Origin: Kordiimonas lipolytica
GTDB taxonomy: Bacteria > Pseudomonadota > Alphaproteobacteria > Sphingomonadales > Kordiimonadaceae
DNA length: 64,000 nucleotides
Assembly (NCBI RefSeq): GCF_001550065.1
Contig: NZ_LRUB01000011.1
Location: forward strand, 1 to 64,000
Reading direction: 5' to 3'
Each line of letters opens with the position of its first letter. Positions within the stretch are counted from its first letter, which is position 1. The position numbers were made by a program, and so were the translations under genes. Positions 18,026-26,356 of this stretch are shown one piece after another. Below the pieces are notes generated by a model, which had not been told where the DNA came from, did not search any database, and worked only from the letters and a program-made list of their open reading frames with translations.

Positions 18026-18436
18026 GTGGATAAAGCAATTTTCTATCCAATGCTGGGCATGGCGACGCTGACTTTCGGCGTCGTCGTGCTTCTTGCAAAA
18101 CGTCGTTTTGCCGCTATTGGCAAAGGCGAGACAACAAACCTGGCTTTTTTCAAAACCTTCCGAGGGGAAAGCCCGGAACCGGAAGGCGTGCAGACGGCTC
18201 AGCGCAACCTGACCAATCTGTTTGAAATGCCAATGCTCTTTTACCCGGCCTGTATAGCTGCCGGGATGCTGGGAAAAGTAGACACAGTCACCCTGAGCCT
18301 TGCGTGGGCCTATGTGGTGATACGGTTTGTGCATACGCTGGTGCATGTCACAGGCAATGACGTGCGCACGCGCTTCAAGATCTTTTTCCTTAGCAACCTG
18401 CCGCTTATGGCTTTGTGGGCTTATATCGCCTTTTAG
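18026..18436 (+). CDS. MAPEG-family membrane protein
   Basis: The 136-residue protein has four hydrophobic helices, the MAPEG fold shared by microsomal glutathione transferases and eicosanoid enzymes. The segment AQRNLTNLFEMPMLFYP carries the family's conserved Arg-Asn and Glu residues, and YVVIRFVHTLVHVTGN is the third helix region. A role in conjugating lipophilic electrophiles or peroxides is possible from family knowledge only. Start is GTG with GGGGGAG upstream. It ends 19 bases before the convergent HMG-CoA lyase gene. Confidence 0.87.
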   Translation: MDKAIFYPMLGMATLTFGVVVLLAKRRFAAIGKGETTNLAFFKTFRGESPEPEGVQTAQRNLTNLFEMPMLFYPACIAAGMLGKVDTVTLSLAWAYVVIRFVHTLVHVTGNDVRTRFKIFFLSNLPLMALWAYIAF

Positions 18437-18455
18437 GACTTAGGCCTCATAGAGC

Positions 18456-19382
18456 TTAAGCCTGGGGTGTTGGAAATCCGCCCGCGTGCGCAACCATGGA
18501 AGGCACCGGGCGGCCCAGCACGTCTTCTACCCAGGCAGCGAGCGCAATGATCTTGTCGAGCTCGACGCCTGACGTGATGCCGGAGCGGTCCAGCATATAG
18601 AGAAGGTCATCTGTGCCGATATTGCCGGTGGCGCGCGGCGCGAACGGGCAGCCGCCAAGGCCGGCGACCGAGCTGTCCAATATGCGCACACCTGCTTCAT
18701 AAGCCGCCCAGGCGTTGGCAATTCCGGTGTTGCGCGTGTTGTGGAAATGGGCCCGGAGCGGCATGCCCGGCAGGGCGTCTCTGACGGCTTCGAAAATTTC
18801 ACGCACGCGAACGGGCGCGGCTACGCCGATGGTGTCCGCAATGGCAATCTCCCGTGGGCCGGCATCCGCCAGCTCCTTTGCCATATCAACGACAACCTGC
18901 GGGGAAACCTCACCTTCAAACGGGCAGCCCCAGGCTGTCGAAATCGTCACCTGTGCTTTCAGCCCCTCCTGGGTTGCGAGCCGGATGATCTCTTTGCTAA
19001 CCGCAACAGACTCGTCTCGCGTCTGGCCCTGGTTCTTTTCGCCGAATGTGTTCGAAGCCGTCGCCACACAGCCGACTTCATCAACGCCGTGCTTGTTGCC
19101 CTCGCGGGTTTGTAGTGCCCGCAGGAGCCCGCGTTTATTCAGCACAAGGCCTACATATTCGACATTCTTGATGTCCGGCAGGTCGGCGATAACGGCTTCA
19201 GCATCGGCCATTTGGGGCACCAGTTTGGGGTGCACGAAGCTTGCAACTTCAAGCCTTTTCAGCCCGGCATCCATGGCGCGGGTGATCAGTTCTACTTTTT
19301 GTTCAGTGGAGAACATGACTTTTTCGTTTTGCAGCCCGTCGCGCGCGCCAACTTCAACAATTTCAACCATTTGGTCTGTCAT
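18456..19382 (-). CDS. mvaB: Hydroxymethylglutaryl-CoA lyase
   Basis: The enzyme splits HMG-CoA to acetyl-CoA and acetoacetate, the last step of leucine degradation. The 308-residue TIM-barrel protein has VEVGARDGLQNEK near the start (active-site Arg-Asp), HFHNTRNTG (metal His pair) and the signature GLGGCPFAPRATGN with the catalytic Cys. No other leucine-degradation genes are in the window. AGGAGTGAGG precedes the start. Confidence 0.95.
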   Translation of the reverse strand: MTDQMVEIVEVGARDGLQNEKVMFSTEQKVELITRAMDAGLKRLEVASFVHPKLVPQMADAEAVIADLPDIKNVEYVGLVLNKRGLLRALQTREGNKHGVDEVGCVATASNTFGEKNQGQTRDESVAVSKEIIRLATQEGLKAQVTISTAWGCPFEGEVSPQVVVDMAKELADAGPREIAIADTIGVAAPVRVREIFEAVRDALPGMPLRAHFHNTRNTGIANAWAAYEAGVRILDSSVAGLGGCPFAPRATGNIGTDDLLYMLDRSGITSGVELDKIIALAAWVEDVLGRPVPSMVAHAGGFPTPQA

Positions 19383-19720
19383 GATCCGGCCTCACTCCTG
19401 AACATTCATCGTGCAAAAAAGACTTCCTCTACATGAATAGTCAGGGCCTTTGGGTCAAGCTGTTTCAGGCGAGGCAGGCCGACTCGGGCTTCCGTTTCAT
19501 ACCGATCGCTCCAAAGGGCAGAGCGTCTGACCTAATAAATTATGAAGGCTGGACAAGGGGTTGCGACGCCGAAGATGGACTGCTTCGGTTTTTTTGATGT
19601 GGCGCCTGTGCTCTGATAGGCTGGTCATCCGCTTACAAAGAACAAACATGCCTGTGCCTCGGTCGCTGGTGAAACATTGGGTTTCGCCCGGCGCCTTCAA
19701 TATTTGGGACGGAGGAACAG
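19383..19720. other. 338-base gap between mvaB and the EF-G-like gene
   Basis: No reading frame here looks real. The region must hold the mvaB promoter (minus) and the leader of the EF-G-like gene (plus). Its one clear element is the plus-strand terminator at 19569-19595, which has no gene in front of it. Confidence 0.6.
19569..19595 (+). terminator. Orphan rho-independent terminator
   Basis: CCGAAG-atggactg-CTTCGG is followed by seven T. No plus-strand gene lies within the preceding 1.1 kb, since mvaB is on the other strand. It may end a small RNA starting in 19400-19550, or attenuate transcription into the EF-G-like gene; I found no convincing promoter. Confidence 0.7.
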
Positions 19721-21736
19721 ATGGCCAATGGCACTCTACACGGCCCGCGGGTGGTTGCGCTCGTGGGCCCCTATTCAAGCGGTAAAACCACACTTCTTGA
19801 AAATATTCTTTTTTTGACTGAAACGACCCGCCGCCGGGCAAATGGCGAGCGGGTTTTTGGTGACGACAGTGTGGAGGCGAAAGCGCTTGCCATGGGGGTC
19901 GATACCAACATTGCCTCGGTCCATTACCTTGATGATCGCTATATTTTCCTGGATTGTCCCGGCTCGATCGAATTCCTGCAGGAAACGCGCAATACCCTTC
20001 ATGCAGCAGATGTGGCCGTTGTGGTGGCGGAACCCGAGCCCGCAAAAATCTTTGCCTTGAGCCCCTTGTTGCATGAGCTGGAGGCAGAAGGCATCCCACA
20101 TCTTCTTTTCATCAACAAGATTGACCATTCGGATGTGCATATCCGCGAAATAGCGGCAGCTCTGGATGAGGTAAGCGCACTGCCTGCCGTTCTGAGGCAT
20201 GTGCCAATCCGCGACGGAAACGCGATTACGGGCTTTGTTGATTTGGCGTCAAAGCGCGCATACAGCTATGGCATGGACGGCAGCCGAGAGATCAAGGACG
20301 GCGCCGAGAGCATTCTGGAGCAGATAGCGGAAGACCGCTTCCATATGCTGGAAACGCTCGCAGACTTCCACGACGACCTGATGGAAGAGCTATTGGAAGA
20401 AGTGGACCCACCAAGTGATGAAGTGTTCACGGATCTGGCTGACGATCTTCGTGCAGGCCGCATAATGCCTGTGCTTATGGGCTGTGCCAGCCAGGGTTAT
20501 GGCCTGAAGCGGCTGATGAAGGCCTTAAGGCATGAAATGCCGGGGTTTGAAATGGCCTCCAAGCGCATGATGCCCAAAAAAACCAAGGAAATAGCAGCCT
20601 ATGTGCTCAAGACACGTCACTTGCCCCATATGGGCAAGCTATCTTTTGTGCGGGTCCTCAAGGGCGCGGTAACAGAGGGGCTGCATGTGGGCGGCAACAA
20701 GGTTGGTGGGCTTTTTAGAATAGCAGGAACCGATCTGAAGAAAGCGACAATGGCCGATGTGGGCGACCTTGTGGCCATTCCCCGCTTGGAGGATGTCAAA
20801 ACCGGCGAGACGCTGGGAGGCACGGGTGCCCCAAAGCCCGGCCTGTTGCAGCCCGTTTATGCGCGCGCAATTGCGATCAGCGACCGCAAGAATGAGGCGA
20901 AGCTTTCTGAGGCGCTCACGAAACTTATGGAAGAAGATCCATCCTTCGACGTGGAGCACTGTGAAGATACAGGCGAGCTTCTGTTGTGGGGGCAGGGTGA
21001 AATACACATGCGCGCGGCGATGACGCGCCTGAATGACAAATATGGCGTGGACGTACGGTTTGCTGATCCACATGTGGCCTATAAGGAAACTATTCGGCGA
21101 AACAAGGTTCAGCATACCCGGTACAAGAAACAGTCGGGCGGCCACGGCCAGTTTGGCGATGTGGTGATAGAGGTCAAACCTCGTGGTCTTGGCGCAGGTT
21201 TTGAGTTTCAGGAGAAAGTCACCGGAGGGGCGGTGCCAAAGCAATATATCCCGAGCGTCGAGGCCGGCGTGAAGGAATATTTGCGGCAAGGACCGCTTGG
21301 CTTCCCTGTCGTGGATGTGGAGGTCACCCTTCAGGATGGCCAGCATCACAGTGTGGACAGCTCTGACATGGCATTCAAGACTGCCGGCCGGATGGCGATG
21401 GCTGATGCGTTGCCAGACTGCGATCCTGTGCTGTTGGAACCCATTGAGCATGTGCGCGTTATGGCGCCTACCAATTATATGGCCAGGATCAATGGCATGA
21501 TCAGCTCTCGGCGTGGGCAGATCATGGGCTTTGATGGCCGCGATGGCTGGCCCGGTTGGGACCAGATTGAGGCGCAAATGCCAGCGTCAGAAATGCAGGA
21601 CCTGATTATTGAACTCAGGTCCCTGACACAGGGCGTTGGTACGTTCGAGCACAGGTTCGATCATTTGGCAGAATTGGCGGGGCGGCAGAAAGACCAGGTG
21701 CTGAAAAACCACAAGGTTGCCCGCAGGACAGGATAA
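19721..21736 (+). CDS. EF-G-like translational GTPase paralog
   Basis: The 671-residue protein aligns along all EF-G domains but differs at the GTPase centre. The P-loop is GPYSSGKT (16-23) rather than AHVDAGKT, G4 is NKID, and G3 is DCPGS (78-82) where EF-G has DTPGH; the catalytic His is Ser82. Switch I reads AMGVDTN in place of RGITI. Domain IV keeps the SGGHGQFGDV block. It is likely an accessory ribosome factor with slow or altered GTP hydrolysis, not the housekeeping EF-G. GGAGG precedes the ATG. Confidence 0.85.
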   Translation: MANGTLHGPRVVALVGPYSSGKTTLLENILFLTETTRRRANGERVFGDDSVEAKALAMGVDTNIASVHYLDDRYIFLDCPGSIEFLQETRNTLHAADVAVVVAEPEPAKIFALSPLLHELEAEGIPHLLFINKIDHSDVHIREIAAALDEVSALPAVLRHVPIRDGNAITGFVDLASKRAYSYGMDGSREIKDGAESILEQIAEDRFHMLETLADFHDDLMEELLEEVDPPSDEVFTDLADDLRAGRIMPVLMGCASQGYGLKRLMKALRHEMPGFEMASKRMMPKKTKEIAAYVLKTRHLPHMGKLSFVRVLKGAVTEGLHVGGNKVGGLFRIAGTDLKKATMADVGDLVAIPRLEDVKTGETLGGTGAPKPGLLQPVYARAIAISDRKNEAKLSEALTKLMEEDPSFDVEHCEDTGELLLWGQGEIHMRAAMTRLNDKYGVDVRFADPHVAYKETIRRNKVQHTRYKKQSGGHGQFGDVVIEVKPRGLGAGFEFQEKVTGGAVPKQYIPSVEAGVKEYLRQGPLGFPVVDVEVTLQDGQHHSVDSSDMAFKTAGRMAMADALPDCDPVLLEPIEHVRVMAPTNYMARINGMISSRRGQIMGFDGRDGWPGWDQIEAQMPASEMQDLIIELRSLTQGVGTFEHRFDHLAELAGRQKDQVLKNHKVARRTG

Positions 21737-21840
21737 AGGGGGAGCCCAAAAAAACTGTAAGTTTTCTCAACCCCGTTGGACTGAAAGATCAAGCGCGTTA
21801 GAAACGTGCAAGGTCAACCTACCAATGGGGGAAGAAAAAG

Positions 21841-23292
21841 GTGAATCCTTTATCCAAGATCACGACAGCAGGACTGCTGGCGCTTGCGGCGATATTGCCC
21901 GCAGGCGCCCAGCAGAACAGTAGCGAGGCGGTGACAGAGCCGTGCTTTATCAAGGGCCTTAAGGGGCGTGTGCAGTGCCTTACCATTGAGGTGCCGCTTG
22001 ATTACGACAACCCTGAAGACACCCGGATACCAATTCACGCGGCGGTTATCCCGGCGAAAAGCAGCCGGTCGGAGCCAGATCCCATCTGGGTTTTTGCTGG
22101 TGGGCCAGGGCAGGCCGCGGGCGAGTACGGCATTCTGGCTTCAACCGCCTTTCGCCAAATTCGCCAAACGCGAGACATTGTACTCGTGGATCAGCGCGGA
22201 ACGGGCAAGTCCCACCCGCTGAACTGTGAGGTCGAGCCAGGCGAGATGTTATCCAGCCTGGATGACTGGACCGGCTTTATCAGGGAATGCCGCGCTGCGC
22301 ATGACATTGATGTACGCCATTTCACCATGGAAAATGTCGTGCGCGACATGGAAGCGGTGCGACAGGCCCTGGGGTATGAACAATTGAACCTTTGGGGCGG
22401 TTCCTGGGGAACACGCACGGTAGGGCTTTATCTCAAACGCCATCCAGACCATGTGCGAAGCATTATCGTAGACGGTGTCGCGCCGCCTGACGTTTCCCTG
22501 TTTGAAAGTGCACCAGAAAGCGCCGAGCGCGCCAAGCGTATGCTGGCAGAAGACTGCCGCCAGAATGAGGCTTGCACCGCACGCTATCCCGACTTTGAAG
22601 CGCAGGTGGAAGCATTCCTGGCCAAGGCGGCCGCGGGAGAACTGCGATATTCAGGCAATGACCCGCTTTCGGGTGAGCCGCTTGAGCTTGATATAAGCTT
22701 CGTGATGGCGGTGGAAAGCATTCGCTCCGTCATGTATTCCGCTGATGCCACCGTGATGCTGCCTTATGTGATTGATGCGGCCGATGGTGGCAACCTTGAG
22801 CCGCTCATCGCCCTTTACACTGGCGGCGCTTCGGCGTCTGAGAGCATGTATCTGGGCGCCACGCTTTCTATCCTGTGTGGTGAGGAAGTACCGCGCACGC
22901 GGCAGAGTGTGCTTCAAGAAGCAGCAGCCGACAGTTTCGCGAAAGACAGCTATTTCCGCTACTGGCAGGCAGGCTGTAAGGCTTGGGACGCCCTGCCTGG
23001 TGCGCCGGATGCCCATGAGCCTATCTCAAGCGACGTGCCGGCCCTGATTTTGAGCGGCGACCTGGACCCCGTGACCCCGCCCGGCATGGGCGAGCATTGG
23101 CTGCAGGGTTTCCCGAACGGGCGCCATATCGTTGTTGCCGGCAATGGCCATATCACCAGCGCAACTGCCTGCATGCCGCATCTTTTGAAGAAGTTTGTCA
23201 CAACGCTTGATGCCGACGCGCTCGATACCGAGTGCCTGGGATATTTGAAGCGACTGCCGGTGGTCACCGGCCTGAACGGCACGGTGAATTAG
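21841..23292 (+). CDS. Secreted alpha/beta-hydrolase, S33 (TAP-like) peptidase
   Basis: The 483-residue enzyme has a signal peptide (about 1-24, AILPAGAQQ) and the fold of tripeptidyl/prolyl aminopeptidases. The nucleophile is Ser188 in GGSWGT, with Asp407 or Asp409 in SGDLDPVTPP and His437 in GNGHIT. It should remove small N-terminal peptides in the periplasm or outside the cell. The start is GTG with GGGGGAAG upstream. It ends 10 bases before the ABC ATPase gene, so it may be cotranscribed with the exporter. Confidence 0.87.
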   Translation: MNPLSKITTAGLLALAAILPAGAQQNSSEAVTEPCFIKGLKGRVQCLTIEVPLDYDNPEDTRIPIHAAVIPAKSSRSEPDPIWVFAGGPGQAAGEYGILASTAFRQIRQTRDIVLVDQRGTGKSHPLNCEVEPGEMLSSLDDWTGFIRECRAAHDIDVRHFTMENVVRDMEAVRQALGYEQLNLWGGSWGTRTVGLYLKRHPDHVRSIIVDGVAPPDVSLFESAPESAERAKRMLAEDCRQNEACTARYPDFEAQVEAFLAKAAAGELRYSGNDPLSGEPLELDISFVMAVESIRSVMYSADATVMLPYVIDAADGGNLEPLIALYTGGASASESMYLGATLSILCGEEVPRTRQSVLQEAAADSFAKDSYFRYWQAGCKAWDALPGAPDAHEPISSDVPALILSGDLDPVTPPGMGEHWLQGFPNGRHIVVAGNGHITSATACMPHLLKKFVTTLDADALDTECLGYLKRLPVVTGLNGTVN

Positions 23293-23302
23293 GGGGTAAG
23301 TC

Positions 23303-24037
23303 ATGATTATCGTTGATAAAATAGGAAAAAACTTTGGCGAAGTGCAGGCTGTAAAGGATGTCAGCTTCACTGCAAAGGACGGCTCTATCACAACGCTTTT
23401 GGGGGCGAATGGGTCGGGCAAATCAACCACACTTCGGACAGTGGCTGCGCTTTTGAGGCCCGATCATGGGCAGGTAACAGTGGACGGTATCTGTGTGCAG
23501 CAAGACCCACTCGGCGCCCAGAAGCTTCTCGGCATTTTTCCGGACCAGTTCGGTCTTTACACGCGCCTGACTGCGCGCGAGCATCTGGAATATTATGCTG
23601 AACTCCACGGCATGAGCGGCGCAGCGCTGGAAAATGCGGTGGGGGAGGTTGTCAGCCTACTTCACATGGAAGATATCCTGGAACGTCGAACGGAAGGCTT
23701 TAGCCAGGGGCAGCGCATGAAGGTGGCTCTGGCCCGGGCGATCCTTCACAAACCGAAGAATATCGTGCTGGATGAGCCCACGCGCGGGCTTGATGTCATG
23801 AGCATCCGTATGCTCAGGCAAATCCTTCTGGAGCTGAAGGCCGCAGGGCACTGTGTGCTCCTGTCGTCGCATGTGATGGCAGAGGTGGAAATTCTTTCTG
23901 ACCATGTTGTGATGATTGCGGACGGCGTTGTGTGCGCCGACGGTACGCCGGCTGATCTTGTCCGGGAAGCCGGCCAACCAAACCTTGAAGAAGCATTTGT
24001 GGCGCTGACCGCGGCACACGGGAGGACAGCAGCATGA
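23303..24037 (+). CDS. ABC transporter ATPase, NatA-like
   Basis: The 244-residue ATPase has Walker A GANGSGKST (34-42), signature FSQGQRMKVALARA, Walker B NIVLDEPTRGLD and the H-loop in LLSSHVM. It fits the NatA subfamily, partner of ABC-2 exporters. It overlaps the permease start by four bases (ATGA), so the two are translationally coupled. Confidence 0.93.
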   Translation: MIIVDKIGKNFGEVQAVKDVSFTAKDGSITTLLGANGSGKSTTLRTVAALLRPDHGQVTVDGICVQQDPLGAQKLLGIFPDQFGLYTRLTAREHLEYYAELHGMSGAALENAVGEVVSLLHMEDILERRTEGFSQGQRMKVALARAILHKPKNIVLDEPTRGLDVMSIRMLRQILLELKAAGHCVLLSSHVMAEVEILSDHVVMIADGVVCADGTPADLVREAGQPNLEEAFVALTAAHGRTAA

Positions 24038-25203
24038 ACCGCCTGATCAGAACCGTATACCGCAAGGAAATGAAAGACATGCTGCGCGACAAGCGCGCGG
24101 TGCTGGCCATCGCATCCTATGCGTTTGGTGTGCCACTTTTGATGGCCTTCATTTTCTTCCTGATGGCCGATGACCGGGCTGAAACCGCGCGCTCGACAGT
24201 TGCACTGTCTGGCAGTGACCAGGCGCCAGGCATGGTAGCTTTTCTTGAAAAGCAGGGACTTGAGGTGGTGCCAGTGGTGTCCCTGGATACGCCTGAAAGC
24301 TTGCCTGACGGGGCAGATGCCATGGTCGTGCTGCCGGATGACTTTGGTGTGAAACTTGGCCGCGGTGAAAGCGTGCCGGTTCAGCTTTATGTGGATGAAA
24401 CGTCCCGCCAACAGGCGGACAGGGGCGATGACGTGCGGGAAGCACTTGATGCTTACGGCCAGCATGTCGCGGGTGTGCGGCTTGTCACCCGCGGTGTACC
24501 GCTTGGCCTAATGGCCCCAATTGTGGTCAACAGGTCAGACCTGGCGCCTTCAAGCTTTATCAACAAGATGCTGGGCAACAGCCTGATGCTTGTGTTCATG
24601 CTCGCGCCTTTTGTGATGGGCATGAGCGTGGCGCTTGATGCGCTGGCGGGTGAGCGCGAACGCCAGAGCCTGCAGTCGCTGATGGCGCAGCCGGTTTCTA
24701 CCGGGAACCTGGTTGCAGGCAAGTGGGCAATGGTAGCCACCTTTGCGTTCGGCGGCACGATGCTTGCCGTGACCATTGACCTGATCCTGTTGCAGTTCGT
24801 GCCCGCGGATGTTCTGCCCTTCAAGCTGCAGCTTACGGTTGGTGGCTTCATATTGGCAGTGCTTGAGCTTGCGGCACTTAGCATGTTTGTGGCGTCCGTC
24901 CTTCTTGCTGTCAGCATTCATGCTAAAAGCTTCAAGGAAGGGCAGACCTATATGTCGATGATGATGATGGCGCCGGTGATTGTGGGTTACGCAAAGATGT
25001 ATGGCGAAAACAAGCTACCTGCCGTAACCAAATATCTGCCGATTTTTGCGGATGTTGAAAGTTTGGGGCGGATATTCTTTGACGGTAGCCCCGATCTGGC
25101 CGTTACAGGTGCGGCCTTCCTGTCCGCGATTGTGGGCACGGCCATCTGCTTGTGGTTGACAAGCCGCCGGCTTTCCAGCGAACAGATACTGTCTGAGGCA
25201 TAG
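24034..25203 (+). CDS. ABC-2 type permease, NatB-like
   Basis: The 389-residue permease has one N-terminal membrane helix, an extracytoplasmic domain of about 140 residues, then five or six helices, as in NatB and other ABC-2 exporters. ALAGERERQSLQSLMAQPVS is the coupling-region motif typical of NatB. NatAB in Bacillus exports sodium, but substrate here is unknown; the adjacent peptidase could point to peptides. It ends 26 bases before the ECF sigma gene. Confidence 0.88.
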   Translation: MNRLIRTVYRKEMKDMLRDKRAVLAIASYAFGVPLLMAFIFFLMADDRAETARSTVALSGSDQAPGMVAFLEKQGLEVVPVVSLDTPESLPDGADAMVVLPDDFGVKLGRGESVPVQLYVDETSRQQADRGDDVREALDAYGQHVAGVRLVTRGVPLGLMAPIVVNRSDLAPSSFINKMLGNSLMLVFMLAPFVMGMSVALDALAGERERQSLQSLMAQPVSTGNLVAGKWAMVATFAFGGTMLAVTIDLILLQFVPADVLPFKLQLTVGGFILAVLELAALSMFVASVLLAVSIHAKSFKEGQTYMSMMMMAPVIVGYAKMYGENKLPAVTKYLPIFADVESLGRIFFDGSPDLAVTGAAFLSAIVGTAICLWLTSRRLSSEQILSEA

Positions 25204-25229
25204 GGCGATCAATCGGGGGCGGTCACCGC

Positions 25230-25730
25230 GTGAATATTAAGGCTATCTTGCAGGAGCACGGCAACATGTTGGGGCGGATCGTGGCGTCATATGAGGCTGA
25301 TCCGTCGCAGCAGGAAGAGTTGATGCAGGAAGTCTCGCTGGCGCTCTGGCAGGCCCTGAAGAAATACCGCGGTGATGGCAGCTTGAAAGCCTATGCCGCA
25401 AGGATCGCCCAGAACCGATGTATCAGTCACGTGGCAAGGGCGGTCAAGGCACCGCGCCAGACCGTTCTGGATGACACGGTGCCGAGCGAACGGGCAGGGC
25501 CCGAGGAAGACGTGGCGAAGGCGCAGCAGCGTCAAGCGCTGCTGTCTGCCGTGCGGGGACTGCCGCTGCCGCTCAAGCAAGTAACGACGCTTGCGCTCGA
25601 GGGCTTTTCCCACCGGGAGATCGCGGAAGCACTTGGGATCAGTGAAAACAACGCCATGGTGCGCTTCAGCAGGGCAAAAGCCGCGCTGAAGGACAGCATG
25701 CAGGCAGCACATGGGAAAGCAGGGCGATGA
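25230..25730 (+). CDS. ECF-family RNA polymerase sigma factor
   Basis: The 166-residue protein has region 2 (QQEELMQEVSLALWQALKKYRGDGSLKAYAARIAQNRCISHVAR) and region 4 (ALEGFSHREIAEALGISENNAMVRFSRAKAALK) with little else, as in ECF sigma factors. Start is GTG with GGGGGCGG upstream. It overlaps the following membrane-protein gene by four bases, the arrangement often seen for an ECF sigma and its anti-sigma. Its target promoters are unknown. Confidence 0.9.
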   Translation: MNIKAILQEHGNMLGRIVASYEADPSQQEELMQEVSLALWQALKKYRGDGSLKAYAARIAQNRCISHVARAVKAPRQTVLDDTVPSERAGPEEDVAKAQQRQALLSAVRGLPLPLKQVTTLALEGFSHREIAEALGISENNAMVRFSRAKAALKDSMQAAHGKAGR

Positions 25731-26356
25731 GTACGGAAAAGAACATGCCCGATTGGGACGACCTGACGGACATCTGGCAGCAAAGCCCGGAAATCGATAT
25801 GGACAAAATGGCCCGCCATGCCCGTTTTGTCTGGTGGCGTATGCGGGTCAACTTCGCGTTCGAGGTGATTGTATGCCTGTCCGGCATGGGGCTGTTTGGC
25901 TGGGACCTTTTGTCAGGCTCTGCGGCAAAGCAGGTTGGTGGCATCCCATTGGCCATAGTCCTTTTCCTGGTCTGCGCCTTGGGGCTTTGGGCCGCTTTTT
26001 ATGTCCGGTCCGGGGCCTGGGGGCAGGCTGATGGCACCGCACAGTCGCTCATTGACCTGCAGATCAAGCGTGCGCGGTCGTCGATCCGCTATATCATTGT
26101 CAACAACTGGGGTTGCGGGGTTGGCATCCTGGCTTTCGGCTTTATCTACTGGTCGCTTATTGAGCGATATGGCTCAATCGATGCGCCGGAACTGGACACA
26201 GTGAACTACTGGGTCACCGGAACCATGCTCTTTTTCCTGCTGTTTCCTTTCGCCACCATTCCGTTCCTCAAACGCAAGCGGGACCAATTGGCGCGCCTTG
26301 AGAAGCTTGCCTGTCAGCTTACGGAGGGTGACGGTGATGAAGAGGAGCGTGCCTAG
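25727..26356 (+). CDS. Four-helix membrane protein, possible anti-sigma factor
   Basis: This 209-residue protein has a 40-residue cytoplasmic N-terminus (DWDDLTDIWQQSPEIDMDKMARHARF) and four hydrophobic segments near 48-66, 78-92, 122-140 and 165-182. It has no clear zinc-binding anti-sigma motif (HxxxCxxC). Start-stop overlap with the ECF sigma gene suggests a membrane-bound partner, but this is positional inference. It overlaps the convergent mnmC by four bases at the stop codons. Confidence 0.7.
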   Translation: MSTEKNMPDWDDLTDIWQQSPEIDMDKMARHARFVWWRMRVNFAFEVIVCLSGMGLFGWDLLSGSAAKQVGGIPLAIVLFLVCALGLWAAFYVRSGAWGQADGTAQSLIDLQIKRARSSIRYIIVNNWGCGVGILAFGFIYWSLIERYGSIDAPELDTVNYWVTGTMLFFLLFPFATIPFLKRKRDQLARLEKLACQLTEGDGDEEERA

